From Butyrivibrio fibrisolvens (GTDB lineage: Bacteria; Bacillota; Clostridia; Lachnospirales; Lachnospiraceae), in contig NZ_CP065801.1 of assembly GCF_023206215.1 (NCBI RefSeq), positions 186,001-250,000 of the forward strand: a stretch of 64,000 nucleotides of DNA, given 5' to 3'. The notes beneath the pieces were generated by a model that made no database searches, was not told the origin of the DNA, and worked only from the letters and a program-made list of their open reading frames with translations. Position 1 is the first letter of the stretch, and the number at the start of each line of letters is the position of its first letter. Positions 9,346 to 19,312 of the stretch are shown here, one piece after another. The position numbers and the translations under genes were made by a program.

Positions 9346-9378
9346 AACTCGCAAATTGCCAGGCAATTTGCGAGTTTC
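9346..9378. terminator. bidirectional hairpin between convergent genes
   Basis: AACTCGCAAATTGCC pairs with GGCAATTTGCGAGTT around a 1-base loop. On the minus strand it is followed by five T, on the plus strand by three, so it serves the desulfoferrodoxin gene best. Confidence 0.75.
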
Positions 9379-9417
9379 ATAAACACATCTTTTTTTTAGA
9401 CTGATAAGCACTCGTAC

Positions 9418-9789
9418 TTATTCTGCTTTCCAAAGTCCATGGAGGTTGCAATATGCATATACACCGACTACACTATCGCCCTCTGTAAGAAGGAATTCTG
9501 CGCAAGGTTTCTCTTCGGGCTTAAGCGCTTTTCTCTGAACTCCCTTAGCTGTCTCGATTGCGATCCATTCAATGTAATGCTCAGGAAGCATTGGATGCTC
9601 AACAGATCCTACAGTAACTGTAACCTTGTTACCTTCAACTGTATAAACCGGTACATGCTTCTCAACTGCTCCATCAGAAGTTCCCGGTACAAGCTCTGTC
9701 ATATGCTGACCACAACATGTCATAGGAGCGCCTGATTCCTTAACCATTTCTACGAAATTGCCACAAACCTTACATACATAGAACTTCAT
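9418..9789 (-). CDS. dfx: desulfoferrodoxin (superoxide reductase)
   Basis: 123 residues from the ATG at 9789, which has GGAGGT upstream; the open frame extends further but has no site there. The N-terminal desulforedoxin domain has its four cysteines (C6, C9, C25, C26) for Fe(SCys)4. The C-terminal superoxide-reductase domain has EKHVP (K44, H45), H65, H71, C114 and H117, the full ligand set for the square-pyramidal Fe centre with the conserved lysine. It reduces superoxide to peroxide in the cytoplasm without making oxygen, using electrons from rubredoxin-type donors. A single gene, convergent with the phosphatase. Confidence 0.95.
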   Translation of the reverse strand: MKFYVCKVCGNFVEMVKESGAPMTCCGQHMTELVPGTSDGAVEKHVPVYTVEGNKVTVTVGSVEHPMLPEHYIEWIAIETAKGVQRKALKPEEKPCAEFLLTEGDSVVGVYAYCNLHGLWKAE

Positions 9790-10113
9790 TAGTATATACC
9801 TCCTTACCTGTTTGAATAGACTCATATTCAATATAACGTTTATAGTTCTATTATACACGGATAATTGGACTTGTGGGTGTTTTGGATATTTTTCATGCAG
9901 TTAATTTATTATCGTTATACAGCTATACTCATCAGAAATCAAACAGCTTAAACTTCCCATATAAACTGCATAGTATCACTAAAAATCCTGAGTAAATAGT
10001 CAAATATTCATCTTTTCGCAATTTCTAGCCTGCCATATTCTGTGATAGTTTCCATCTGATATAATGTCCTTAAGAGTAGTTCACAATTCCTTTTCTAATG
10101 GAGGCTTACGCCC
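9790..10113. other. intergenic region between divergent dfx and aldehyde dehydrogenase
   Basis: AT-rich with no gene I can support. An extended -10 element (TG-A-TATAAT, 10057-10065) lies about 50 bases before the aldehyde dehydrogenase start and is its probable promoter; no clear -35 is seen. Confidence 0.5.
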
Positions 10114-11517
10114 ATGATCACACAGGCATATATTAATGACATATTAGATCAGCAAAAGAAATTCTTCAAAACCGGAAAAACTCTGGATCTGTCATTCAGG
10201 ATCAGACAGCTCAAAAGGCTTAAATGTGCTGTTATGCAATATGAAGATGAGATCAAAAATGCTCTTTCAAAGGACCTTGGGCGACACGGCGCAGAAGCCT
10301 ATTTCTGCGATATAGGTACCATAATCCTTGAGATTAATGAAACTATAGAAGGGCTTAGAAAGTGGGCTAAGCCTGAGACTCATTTTAGCGGTCTTACCTG
10401 CTTCCCAAGTATCATTACCAAAGTCTACAAGATGCCTTATGGTAACACGCTTATCATAAGTCCTTTCAACTTCCCGTTTACGTTGTCGCTTGGCGTTCTG
10501 ATACCTGCTATTGCAGGCGGCAATACAGCTGTTATCAAGGCAAGCTCTAAGTCTTCATATTCTACGCAGGTTCTTAAGAAGGTAGTCACAGCTTTTTTCC
10601 CTACTAAATATGTAGCAGTGATAGATGGCGACCACGACGTAGCAGATATGTGTCTTGAAGCGGGGTTCGATAAGATATTCTATACTGGATCACCAAAGGT
10701 TGGTAAGCATGTTATGGAGATGGCGTCTAAGAATCTGACACCTGTAGCGCTGGAACTGGGCGGTGAGAACGGCAACTGGTGCATAGTCAGGAAGGATGCT
10801 AATCTCAGGGATGCAGCCAGGAAGATTGCCTTCTTCAAGATGCTCAACAGCGGGCAGATCTGCATCAATATCAATCAGATTGCTGTTGCCAGCGAAGTCG
10901 TGGACAGGTTTATAGAATTATTAAAAGACGAGTTCAAGCGCCAGATAGGCGATGATGCACTTGTAAACAGCGAATATCCGCATCTGATCACTAAAAGCGC
11001 CTATGACAAGTGTAAATCCGAATGCGACCTTTATAAAGACAGGGTCATCTATGGCGGCAAGGGCGATCCTCAGAGCCTTAGATTCCAGCCAACTATCATA
11101 TATCCTGTCAAGGACGACGAGCCTATAGTCAATCATGAGCTCTTTAATCCGCTTCTACCTATCGTGCCTTTCGAAGATAGCGAAGTGGACAAGCTCCTTA
11201 ATACTATCGAATCCAGGCATCACGGACTTGCCCTATACATCTTCACTGAGAACTTCGGCTGGGCGCAGAAAGTAATGTCTACTATGCAGTTCGGAGGAGG
11301 CTGCATCAACGAAGTGTGCCTTCATATGATGGTTAAAGGCGTGCCTTTTGGCGGAACAGGTCACTCCGGCATGGGAGCATATCACGGAAAGTGGGGATTT
11401 ATGGAATTCACACATCCTACAACTGTCCTTGTAGGAAGTTCGAGATTCAACCTGCCGCTTAGGGAGCACCCATATAAAGGGATTAAGCTTGGGCTCATCA
11501 GATTGTTTGAAAGGTGA
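10114..11517 (+). CDS. NAD(P)-dependent aldehyde dehydrogenase family protein
   Basis: 467 residues, the length of the membrane-anchor-free class-3-like ALDHs. Key residues are visible: N119 in SPFNFP, Y-T-G-S-P (190-194) of the cofactor loop, the general base E214 in ELGGEN, and the nucleophile C250 in SGQICININ. The usual ELGGKSP is ELGGENGN here, which is unusual for the loop after the base. The product would oxidise an aldehyde to a carboxylate, or act as a coenzyme-A independent detoxifying enzyme; the substrate cannot be read. GGAGG precedes the ATG and the gene stands alone. Confidence 0.88.
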   Translation: MITQAYINDILDQQKKFFKTGKTLDLSFRIRQLKRLKCAVMQYEDEIKNALSKDLGRHGAEAYFCDIGTIILEINETIEGLRKWAKPETHFSGLTCFPSIITKVYKMPYGNTLIISPFNFPFTLSLGVLIPAIAGGNTAVIKASSKSSYSTQVLKKVVTAFFPTKYVAVIDGDHDVADMCLEAGFDKIFYTGSPKVGKHVMEMASKNLTPVALELGGENGNWCIVRKDANLRDAARKIAFFKMLNSGQICININQIAVASEVVDRFIELLKDEFKRQIGDDALVNSEYPHLITKSAYDKCKSECDLYKDRVIYGGKGDPQSLRFQPTIIYPVKDDEPIVNHELFNPLLPIVPFEDSEVDKLLNTIESRHHGLALYIFTENFGWAQKVMSTMQFGGGCINEVCLHMMVKGVPFGGTGHSGMGAYHGKWGFMEFTHPTTVLVGSSRFNLPLREHPYKGIKLGLIRLFER

Positions 11518-11583
11518 AGCTTACTAATTGTATGGAATCAGCTAGCTAGTTATATCCTTGAAAATACCATGGGCAGCTATCAT

Positions 11584-13341
11584 TCAAGATGCTGCATCTA
11601 TATTTTCTTTGGTATATCCGATTCGAGCTTTTGGATTCTTCTGCGCTATAAGATTTAGTACAAAGTTCGCAAGATCCATGTTTGCTTCACAGGCAGCCAG
11701 TGCCGGAAGACTATAACTGCCCTTATATATATCCAGAATTTCAATCGTATAAGTTATATCTTTTCCATACTGTTTGTTGATCTTAACATATGCCCAGACA
11801 ATATCAGAATATGGGATAAGTCTCGTATCAGTATAGTAGGTGAATATATATTTGTTGGTACAGTAGAAGGCATTCTTTATTATCTCTTTGGTAGTAGCAG
11901 ATTTAAGATCTGACTCTAACATAGCATATTCACTATCAGTAAGCCTGCACATAGTTTTCTTGAAGCTATGGATAGGAGTCATACCGAAATAGAGAAGGAA
12001 TAGTCCCAGTATACATGGGAACATAGCAAAAATAACAGCTGTTTCTATATCATCTTCTGAGATTCCGCTGCCATTGTATGATTCTTCAACTACTAGGCAG
12101 TATTTTCCAAAAAGCTCATCATAATCATCTAAGTCTATGTCTTCACCTGTGCTTTCGTTATAGAAAGTAACAGCATTTTCTTTACCCATATCAAGGAGGG
12201 TGTCATAATAGCCGTGAAGAGTTGCAACGCCTGTATCTTTAAGTTCTTTCATTGCCTTTTGGTATTCTTTGTCATCAAGCTCTGCTATATATATGCCATT
12301 ATCAGTACTGATCATATACACGCCATAGTCTCCGCTGCTTGGTGAGTAGAACAGGATTGGTACATAGGAGACTTTGATCTCGCCGATTGATTTGACGGAT
12401 GCTTTCTCATATTCAGCGGCATCGTCCATATTGTATACAGTCGTATTTTTGGCCGAAACCTCTTCATTGTGTGAATATATAGAATATAAAACCGGTGCAA
12501 GGATACTTACTGCAAGGATTATAGAGCCGGCAATAGTCAGTTTTTTCTTTTTCTTAAGATATAGTTTTAGTGATTCATTATTAACTCTCTTAACAGCATC
12601 TTTGCCGGTTACAACTTTTGCCTTTTTGACAGGCTTTTGCTTTTCATATGAGGAGGCTATAGAAGTACCGTATGAACTGATGGAATTTTCGAAGGCCTTT
12701 CTTTGTTTTCGCTCTTTAAGTAGCTTTGAGCCGTTTTTGATGATATCGTATAATGCCAGAAGGATGATGATTCCAGGCATTAGATATTTGTCTATGAGAA
12801 AAGAGGGTACAAGATCTTGGCCAGCAGGGCAGATAGTCTGATATCTTACAACATTTTCAGATTCATCAATGCCATACTCTGCAATAGTTGAGCGATAGAA
12901 TCTCTCCTCCTCATCGTCCATGGATCTGATGATGCCGACAAAGCTATATACATCACCGGACAGGAGTTCGTTTGAATCTATATCACCATCCAGATAACTC
13001 CAGGTCTTATCTGATATCTTATCCATGAGTTTACGGTTACTATCAAAGACATACATAGATATAAATGAACTATCGTCAAGCCAGGCTATATAATAGTATC
13101 TGTCTTTACCTGATGTATCATCATAGGTGACTGATGCATAGTTACCAAGGTTTGCATCAATAGTGACGTTTACGTACCTTTCTGGAAGCTCACCATCCCC
13201 ATATTCTTCCAGATAGTCGGTAAGGCTTGGAATATTACCTGTGACTACATCCTTTGTTTCTTCCCAACTTGGAACTGTATAGATGACAGCCCCGATCATG
13301 ATAAGTACTGCAACAATAATTCTGACTTTTTTACTAAGCAT
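11584..13341 (-). CDS. membrane protein of unknown function
   Basis: 585 residues from the ATG at 13341, which has GGGGGA upstream; an earlier in-frame ATG has no site. Four hydrophobic segments can be seen: an N-terminal one (IIVAVLIMIGAVIYTV), one near residue 185, one near 270-290 after a Lys-rich stretch, and one near 440-460. The layout looks like two repeats of TM, extracytoplasmic domain, TM, with a C-terminal cytoplasmic part that ends like a PH/YcxB-type domain (TKEIIKNAFYCTNKYIFTYY then IPYSDIVWAYV). No family is assigned with confidence; similar large DUF membrane proteins occur in Butyrivibrio. Confidence 0.6.
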   Translation of the reverse strand: MLSKKVRIIVAVLIMIGAVIYTVPSWEETKDVVTGNIPSLTDYLEEYGDGELPERYVNVTIDANLGNYASVTYDDTSGKDRYYYIAWLDDSSFISMYVFDSNRKLMDKISDKTWSYLDGDIDSNELLSGDVYSFVGIIRSMDDEEERFYRSTIAEYGIDESENVVRYQTICPAGQDLVPSFLIDKYLMPGIIILLALYDIIKNGSKLLKERKQRKAFENSISSYGTSIASSYEKQKPVKKAKVVTGKDAVKRVNNESLKLYLKKKKKLTIAGSIILAVSILAPVLYSIYSHNEEVSAKNTTVYNMDDAAEYEKASVKSIGEIKVSYVPILFYSPSSGDYGVYMISTDNGIYIAELDDKEYQKAMKELKDTGVATLHGYYDTLLDMGKENAVTFYNESTGEDIDLDDYDELFGKYCLVVEESYNGSGISEDDIETAVIFAMFPCILGLFLLYFGMTPIHSFKKTMCRLTDSEYAMLESDLKSATTKEIIKNAFYCTNKYIFTYYTDTRLIPYSDIVWAYVKINKQYGKDITYTIEILDIYKGSYSLPALAACEANMDLANFVLNLIAQKNPKARIGYTKENIDAAS

Positions 13342-13853
13342 TAATTTGTCCCCCAACTTATAATATGTGCAACGCTTATATTCTACCATATACAAAGCCT
13401 TATGAGCATGTCAATCTTAGTAATAATATGCGTTTTGTTAATGCTGTGTGACAATATTATCAATATATAACAAAACGGAAACTAATAAAATCATGTCATA
13501 TATCAAATAGCTGATATGCTCATATTACAATATACAATTATTGCACCTGTCTCCCTAATAAGAATTAATTAATCCGGAATTTTTATTGTGAAAATTGCCT
13601 TTTCGCATTCTGTTTCTTCTAATACAAATATCCATAATAAATCCCACTTTAGCCATGTGAAATTAAATAAAATATACAAACGATATACAGATAATCGCAA
13701 AAAATGTTTATTCCAGCGCAACTTTTGAATGAAAATAAATAGCAATAATTAGTACAAGAATAGCAATATTAAAAAAGAAACTCTGCCTATAACCCTTTAT
13801 AAATGTATAGGAGTTATTAATATAGATACAAATTTAGTAGGGAGGATTTATAG
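13342..13853. other. intergenic region before the sugar ABC operon
   Basis: About 510 very AT-rich bases between divergent genes. No open reading frame, riboswitch or clear hairpin is supported. It must hold promoters for both sides, but I cannot pick a convincing -35/-10 pair. Confidence 0.4.
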
Positions 13854-14813
13854 GTGGAGACTAGCTCTGCAAATAAGAAAACTTCTGTAGTAACCAAAAA
13901 GAAGCTTTCCAAAAATTATCTTAAAAGGTATTGGCAGTTATACGTTTTGCTGGCTATACCAATGGTATATTTTTTAGTGTTTAAGTATGTACCTATGGTA
14001 TATATTCAGATTGCATTTAAAAAATATATGCTCAACACAAGTGTTTGGAGTATGCCCCTGGCCAAGAATAATGGATTCCAGTATTTCATACAGGCATTTT
14101 CCAATCCTGAATTCTTAAGGGCACTTAGGAACACTATCGTTCTTAACCTTCTTGATCTGTGTATCGGATTCCCGATCCCGATCATATTTGCACTTATTCT
14201 TAATGAGCTTGTATTCAAGCGTTTCAAGAAAGTGGTTCAGACAATTGCATACATGCCTCACTTCTTATCATGGGTCATCATCTATGGTATTGCTATACAG
14301 CTCTTTGCACCTAGCACAGGTCTTATCAACATTGCTATCACAAAGATGGGCGGAGAGGCAGTTCCATTCCTCAATGATGGTAATCACTGGGTATGGACAT
14401 ACATCTTCCTTGGTGTATGGCAGAGTTTTGGATGGAACTCAATAGTATATCTTGCTGCAATAGCAGGTATCAACTCAGAACTTTACGAAGCAGCATCTGT
14501 TGATGGTGCCGGACGTTTCAAGAAGATGTGGCATATCACACTTCCTGGTATCAAGCCTACAATAGTTATTCTTCTTATCATGGCTATCGGTAATATCCTT
14601 GGAAGTAGTTTTGACAGACCATTCGCACTCCAGAATAACCTCGTAATGGATCAGGCGCAGGTTCTCTCAACATACGTATATCAGTATGGTATCAAGGGCC
14701 TGCAGTTCTCACTGACAACAGCTGTCGGACTGTTCCAGTCTGTAGTTGGCGTATTTTTCCTGCTTATGGCTAACTGGCTGTCTAGAAAGCTCGGAGAAAG
14801 GGGTATCTGGTAA
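13854..14813 (+). CDS. LplB/YtcQ-type carbohydrate ABC transporter permease
   Basis: 319 residues, GTG start with GGGAGG 8 bases upstream. Six transmembrane helices are expected; the first starts at about residue 30 (YVLLAIPMVYFLVFKYVPM), and the family-typical EAA loop reads YEAASVDGAGRFKKMWHITLPGI near residues 213-235. This is the first permease of a CUT1-type importer for oligosaccharides or aldouronates. It is translationally coupled to the second permease (TAATG overlap). No ATPase gene is in the cluster, so a shared MsmK/MsmX-like ATPase elsewhere is likely, as is usual for Lpl-type systems. Confidence 0.92.
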   Translation: METSSANKKTSVVTKKKLSKNYLKRYWQLYVLLAIPMVYFLVFKYVPMVYIQIAFKKYMLNTSVWSMPLAKNNGFQYFIQAFSNPEFLRALRNTIVLNLLDLCIGFPIPIIFALILNELVFKRFKKVVQTIAYMPHFLSWVIIYGIAIQLFAPSTGLINIAITKMGGEAVPFLNDGNHWVWTYIFLGVWQSFGWNSIVYLAAIAGINSELYEAASVDGAGRFKKMWHITLPGIKPTIVILLIMAIGNILGSSFDRPFALQNNLVMDQAQVLSTYVYQYGIKGLQFSLTTAVGLFQSVVGVFFLLMANWLSRKLGERGIW

Positions 14814-15685
14814 TGAAAGTAAAATCAAAAAAGGCAATGTTTGGCGATTGGATCTTTGTTCTTATATGCGTGATCATAAGTCTTATCTGTATTATTCCTA
14901 TGATCAACCTGCTCGCCAGATCACTTAGTAGTACTGATGCGCTTGTAAGACATGAAGTATATCTGCTTCCAAAGGGACTTAACTTCGGCGCATATGCAAC
15001 AGTTTTCAAGGATATGAAGTATATCAATGCATTTGTTTATACAGTTATCCTCACACTTGTTAGTACAGTAGTATCACTTACTATGACAACTATATGTGCA
15101 TATCCTCTTATTTTTCCAGATCTTAAGGGAAAAGGATTTTTTAACGTAGTAATAACTATCACAATGTTCTTCAACGCAGGAGCAATACCTAACTACCTTC
15201 TGATGCAGAATCTTAATCTTCTGGACAATCCGCTGGTACTGGTTCTTCCATATTGCCTTAGCGTTTACAACATGATCATTATGAGAAGTTTCTTCTACGG
15301 AATCCCTGATTCACTCAGAGAATCCGCAGAGATTGACGGCGCTGACTTTTTTACAATACTTTGGAAAATATATATACCGCTTTCCAAACCTGTATTTGCA
15401 ACACTCGCTCTGTTCTATGCAGTAGGTAGATGGAACGGATACTCAGATGCTCTTATGTATATTAAGAAATCAGAGTTCTATCCTCTTCAGCTCCTTTTGT
15501 ACAACATCCTCAACAATATCAACAGCGTAGAAGTTGCAACACAGGAAGGTTTCTCTGCACCAGGTCTTTCAGAGTCACTTAAGGCAGCTATAGTTATGTT
15601 CTCAACGGTTCCGATTCTGTGCATATATCCATTCCTCCAGAAGTACTTCATTCACGGAGTTATGGTTGGTGCAGTTAAAGAATAA
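14813..15685 (+). CDS. LplC/YtcP-type carbohydrate ABC transporter permease
   Basis: 290 residues, the second membrane subunit of the importer. Its ATG overlaps the stop of the preceding gene by one base. Six predicted helices, with the EAA loop RESAEIDGADFFTILWKIYIP near residues 169-189 contacting the ATPase. The C-terminus ends VMVGAVKE, as is typical of this family. The three genes make a membrane importer with the lipoprotein encoded next. Confidence 0.93.
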   Translation: MKVKSKKAMFGDWIFVLICVIISLICIIPMINLLARSLSSTDALVRHEVYLLPKGLNFGAYATVFKDMKYINAFVYTVILTLVSTVVSLTMTTICAYPLIFPDLKGKGFFNVVITITMFFNAGAIPNYLLMQNLNLLDNPLVLVLPYCLSVYNMIIMRSFFYGIPDSLRESAEIDGADFFTILWKIYIPLSKPVFATLALFYAVGRWNGYSDALMYIKKSEFYPLQLLLYNILNNINSVEVATQEGFSAPGLSESLKAAIVMFSTVPILCIYPFLQKYFIHGVMVGAVKE

Positions 15686-15719
15686 AATAATATGGCGCAC
15701 AAGCGTCAAGGAGGGAAAA

Positions 15720-17396
15720 ATGAAGAAAAGGTTACTTTCACTGCTTCTTGCATCAAGTATGGTAGTATCACTTGCTGCATGCGGCAAATCCGGCGAAGGA
15801 AACGGACAGGGTACAGCAACAGGCTCAGCTCCTGCAGATGCTGCAACAGAGCTTGTAGATGGCAAGTTTGCTGACACAAGAACAATCACAGTAGAGGTTT
15901 ATGATCGTGGTAATGATGGCGGATCTGACCCTACAGACAACATGTACACTAAGTACATCCATGATCAGATGCTCGAGCAGCACAATGTAGATGTACAGTT
16001 TGTAAAGGTTCCAAGATGGACAGAGGTTGATGAGATCAACAACCTTCTTGCAGCACAGACAGCTCCTGATGTATGCGTAACATACAGCTATGCTACAATT
16101 CAGACTTATGCTGATATGGGTGGTGTTCTCGATCTGAGCTCATATGTAGAGGATTATAAGGATGTACTTCCTAACCTCTGGGATTGGCTCGGTGAGTCCA
16201 ATATCTATTGGGACAAAGATCCTGAATCAGGATCAATCTGGGCACTTGAAGCAAGACTTGCTAACCAGAACCGTATCTGCACGTTCATCCGTAAAGACTG
16301 GCTTGATACTCTTGGTCTTGAAGAGCCTACAACTAAGGATGAGTTTTACAATGTTCTCTGCCAGTTCAGAGACAATGCTGACAAGCTTCTCGGCGCAGAT
16401 GCTGACAAGATGGTTCCTTATTCAGTAAGCTATGACGTAGGTTGGAGAGCAGCTACTCTTATCGAGTCATTCATGGATCCGGCTATCACAGAAAAAGAGT
16501 ACTATGTAAACGGATTCGATGACAGAAAGCTTACAGAAAACGGTACTAAGGATGCTATCAAGCTCCTCAACAAGTGGTACAACGAAGGTCTTATGTGGGA
16601 TGATTTCGCTGTATACGGAAGCGGCGACACAACAGAAGACGACATGATGAAGGCCGGCTATGTTGGTGCATTCACACACAACTGGGATTACCCTTACAGA
16701 AACGGTGAAGATTCTATCGAAGCTAACCTCAAGAGACTTGTAGGTGAGGACGCTTCTTATGTAGCAATCGATCCTTTCGAAGATTCCAACGGAACACATA
16801 CAAAGTGGATCGCAGGCCCTATCGACAGAAAGATCTTTTTCCCTGTAACTAACGATGAACCTCTTGCGTCTCTTCTGTACCTTGATTTCATCTCAGATCC
16901 TGAGACTATCCAGTATCTCCAGATCGGTGATGAGAACGTTACACACACAGTTGCTGACAATGGTGCTATCCAGATTCAAGCTGCAACAGGCGATGCTATC
17001 CAGAACTCCGGTATGAACATCGACTATACAATCACATGTAACGGTCTTCACCTTGTAGATCCTGAGATCACAGAGCTCTCACTTGCATACAGCTATGCAG
17101 GCGTAGATCCTAACCTTATCTTAAGAGCTGATGAGATTGCTAAGACAGATACAAGAGAACTTGGTAATGTACAGGTTGGTGCTATCGAGTCTGAAGCAGG
17201 ATTTGGTGAAGCTCTTTCAAGTAAGCGTGATCAGGTATACGATAAGGCTCTTAGCGCATCAGAAGCTGATTTCGATAGCGTTTGGGATGCTGGAATGCAG
17301 GATTACCTCGCATCAGGCGGACAGACTATCATGGATGAGAGAAAGACAGCTTGGGAAAATGCATACGGCGATGCAGAGAACCTTCCTGAGAAATAA
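15720..17396 (+). CDS. extracellular sugar-binding lipoprotein of the ABC importer
   Basis: 558 residues from the ATG at 15720, which follows AGGAGGG; the frame is open further upstream into the permease gene. Lipoprotein signal with lipobox SLAAC (Cys about residue 20), then a low-complexity Gly/Thr/Ala linker. The body is the long LplA/YtcQ-type family 1 solute-binding protein, with large aromatic content in the ligand cleft. It captures the sugar outside the membrane and delivers it to the two permeases. The ligand is not predictable, though homologues bind plant polysaccharide fragments. Confidence 0.9.
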   Translation: MKKRLLSLLLASSMVVSLAACGKSGEGNGQGTATGSAPADAATELVDGKFADTRTITVEVYDRGNDGGSDPTDNMYTKYIHDQMLEQHNVDVQFVKVPRWTEVDEINNLLAAQTAPDVCVTYSYATIQTYADMGGVLDLSSYVEDYKDVLPNLWDWLGESNIYWDKDPESGSIWALEARLANQNRICTFIRKDWLDTLGLEEPTTKDEFYNVLCQFRDNADKLLGADADKMVPYSVSYDVGWRAATLIESFMDPAITEKEYYVNGFDDRKLTENGTKDAIKLLNKWYNEGLMWDDFAVYGSGDTTEDDMMKAGYVGAFTHNWDYPYRNGEDSIEANLKRLVGEDASYVAIDPFEDSNGTHTKWIAGPIDRKIFFPVTNDEPLASLLYLDFISDPETIQYLQIGDENVTHTVADNGAIQIQAATGDAIQNSGMNIDYTITCNGLHLVDPEITELSLAYSYAGVDPNLILRADEIAKTDTRELGNVQVGAIESEAGFGEALSSKRDQVYDKALSASEADFDSVWDAGMQDYLASGGQTIMDERKTAWENAYGDAENLPEK

Positions 17397-17482
17397 TGCA
17401 ATTATAAATAATGCAGGTAAAAAATATTTCAATTGGTAATAATGGAACTTGATATCCCACCAATGATATGTTCACATTAATG

Positions 17483-17532
17483 ACAAAAACTGCGGCACTA
17501 AGATATATTCTTAGCGTCGCAGTTTTTGTTTT
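17483..17532. terminator. bidirectional terminator between importer and exporter operons
   Basis: ACAAAAACTGCG (17483-17494) pairs with CGCAGTTTTTGT (17518-17529), with a further inner pairing CTAAGA/TCTTAG. The arms provide A-runs and T-runs on both sides. The minus-strand ABC gene stops right at its edge. Confidence 0.85.
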
Positions 17533-19312
17533 AAGCAAACTGAGCCATATACAGATCGTAGTAAGCGCCTTTTCTTGCAATAAGTTGATCGTGGCTACCT
17601 GCTTCCATGATGCCTCCGTTATTGATAACGAATATGCGGTCAGCATTCTTGATAGTAGATAGACGATGCGCTATTACAAAGCTCGTCCTGCCTTTGAGTA
17701 GTGCCTGTATACCTTTTTGAACAAGCATCTCAGTGTGAGTATCAATGCTGCTTGTAGCTTCATCAAGGATCAGTATCTTAGGCATAGAGATCATAGTTCT
17801 TGCAAATGCTATCAGCTGTCTCTGGCCTATAGACAGGCCTGCGCCTCTTTCTTTGAGCTCTGTGTCATAGCCCTTTTCAAGTTCCATGATGAAGTCGTGA
17901 GCATTTACAGCTTTGGCTGCAGCGATCATCTCTTCTTCGGTTGCATCAAGCCTTCCATACATGATGTTCTCTCTTACAGTTCCCTGGAATATGAAATTGT
18001 CCTGAGTCATAACACCCATCTGGCTTCTAAGGCTATTGATGGTAACATCTGTAAGGTCGTTGTCATCAACATAGATCCTTCCTTTTTGAATATCATAGAA
18101 CCTGCTTATCAGATTGACTATGGTACTCTTGCCTGCGCCGGTCGGTCCTACAAGAGCTATTGTTTCGCCAGGTTTTGCTTCGAAGTTTACATTTTCCAGA
18201 ACCTTGGTTTCAGAATCAGTACCTTCATCGTAGGAGAATCCTACATTTTCAAAACGAACCTTGCCCAGGATAGGAGGGAGCTCTTTGGCATCATCCTTAT
18301 CAACTATGGTTGCCTTAGTATCGAGTATGTCGAATACTCGTTCAGCTGCAGTCATGTTGGTGACAAGCTGGTTATAATAGTTTGAAAGTCCCATGATAGG
18401 GCTCCAGAACATACCTGTATAGCTTGCAAAAGCAGTGATAAGTCCTACAGAAGCTCCTGTATATCCCAGAAGCTTTACTGCTACAAGGTATATGAGCATA
18501 CTGTTCAGGGCTCTGCTCATATCAATTGAAGGTCCGAATAGATCTACAGCCCTGCAGGCACCTATATAAGCGTCTCGGTGCTTGTTGGCAAGTTCTCTGA
18601 AGGTCTTCTTGGTCTCGTTTTCAGCATTAAAGCTCTGTACGACAGATATTCCTGCGATATCCTCGTGTACGTAAGCATTAAGATTAGAGGATTTCTTACG
18701 TACATCTTCCCAGCGCTTGTGCCCGACCTTCCTGATCCAGGTGATACTTACTATCATGATAGGAAGTGATACGAAGGTACCAAGCGCAAGCTTCCAGTCT
18801 TTGACCAGCATGATAATAACTACACCTATAACAGTTATGAAGTTAGGAATCAGGTTTGTGATCGTGTTGGACATAACATCCTTCATGGAGTTAACATCTC
18901 CGATTATTCGGGCCAGGATCTTACCTGTAGGCCTTGAATCGAAGAAAGTAAAGGATAGTGTCTGGATGTGTTCGTATAGCTCCTGCCTTATATCCAGCAG
19001 AACCTTGTTAGCCACCTTGTTCATCATATACATTCTGATCTTGACAAAAGATATATAGATAATACCAAGGAGCACTATAGATGCTGCAACAAGTAGTAGT
19101 CCTCTGACATTCTTATTGGCTACATGTACGTCTATTGCATACTCTATGAGCAGCGGGCTTATAAGGCTTATGCCTACTGTGATCATAAGCGATATGAATA
19201 CCGGGATTATTTCAAATATATGTGGTCTTAAATATCTTATAAGACGGGCGAATATCTTATGCCTGTCCGTGTTTTTTAGCGTCTCATCTTCGCGAAATGA
19301 GTTAGCTGCCAT
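17531..19312 (-). CDS. heterodimeric ABC exporter, canonical-ATPase subunit
   Basis: 593 residues: six-helix exporter domain (about 30-330) and a nucleotide-binding domain. Walker A GPTGAGKST, Walker B ILILDEATSSID with the catalytic glutamate, and a signature LSIGQ that departs from LSGGQ. Together with the subunit upstream this matches the TM287/288, LmrCD and BmrCD group, where one ATP site is degenerate: the bad site pairs this LSIGQ with the partner's Asp. The gene is coupled to the partner by a TAATG overlap. It probably exports a drug or lipid. See the leader peptide at 21224 for regulation. Confidence 0.93.
   Translation of the reverse strand: MAANSFREDETLKNTDRHKIFARLIRYLRPHIFEIIPVFISLMITVGISLISPLLIEYAIDVHVANKNVRGLLLVAASIVLLGIIYISFVKIRMYMMNKVANKVLLDIRQELYEHIQTLSFTFFDSRPTGKILARIIGDVNSMKDVMSNTITNLIPNFITVIGVVIIMLVKDWKLALGTFVSLPIMIVSITWIRKVGHKRWEDVRKKSSNLNAYVHEDIAGISVVQSFNAENETKKTFRELANKHRDAYIGACRAVDLFGPSIDMSRALNSMLIYLVAVKLLGYTGASVGLITAFASYTGMFWSPIMGLSNYYNQLVTNMTAAERVFDILDTKATIVDKDDAKELPPILGKVRFENVGFSYDEGTDSETKVLENVNFEAKPGETIALVGPTGAGKSTIVNLISRFYDIQKGRIYVDDNDLTDVTINSLRSQMGVMTQDNFIFQGTVRENIMYGRLDATEEEMIAAAKAVNAHDFIMELEKGYDTELKERGAGLSIGQRQLIAFARTMISMPKILILDEATSSIDTHTEMLVQKGIQALLKGRTSFVIAHRLSTIKNADRIFVINNGGIMEAGSHDQLIARKGAYYDLYMAQFA

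Noticed and set aside
12374..12841. 155-codon open frame on the plus strand inside the 585-residue membrane protein gene
   Set aside because: No ribosome-binding site, and it is the complement of well-formed codons of the minus-strand gene, including its membrane helices.
13342..13853. Long AT-rich gap before the sugar importer as a regulatory RNA
   Set aside because: No stable hairpin, no terminator and no conserved motif seen by eye; nothing positive can be said.
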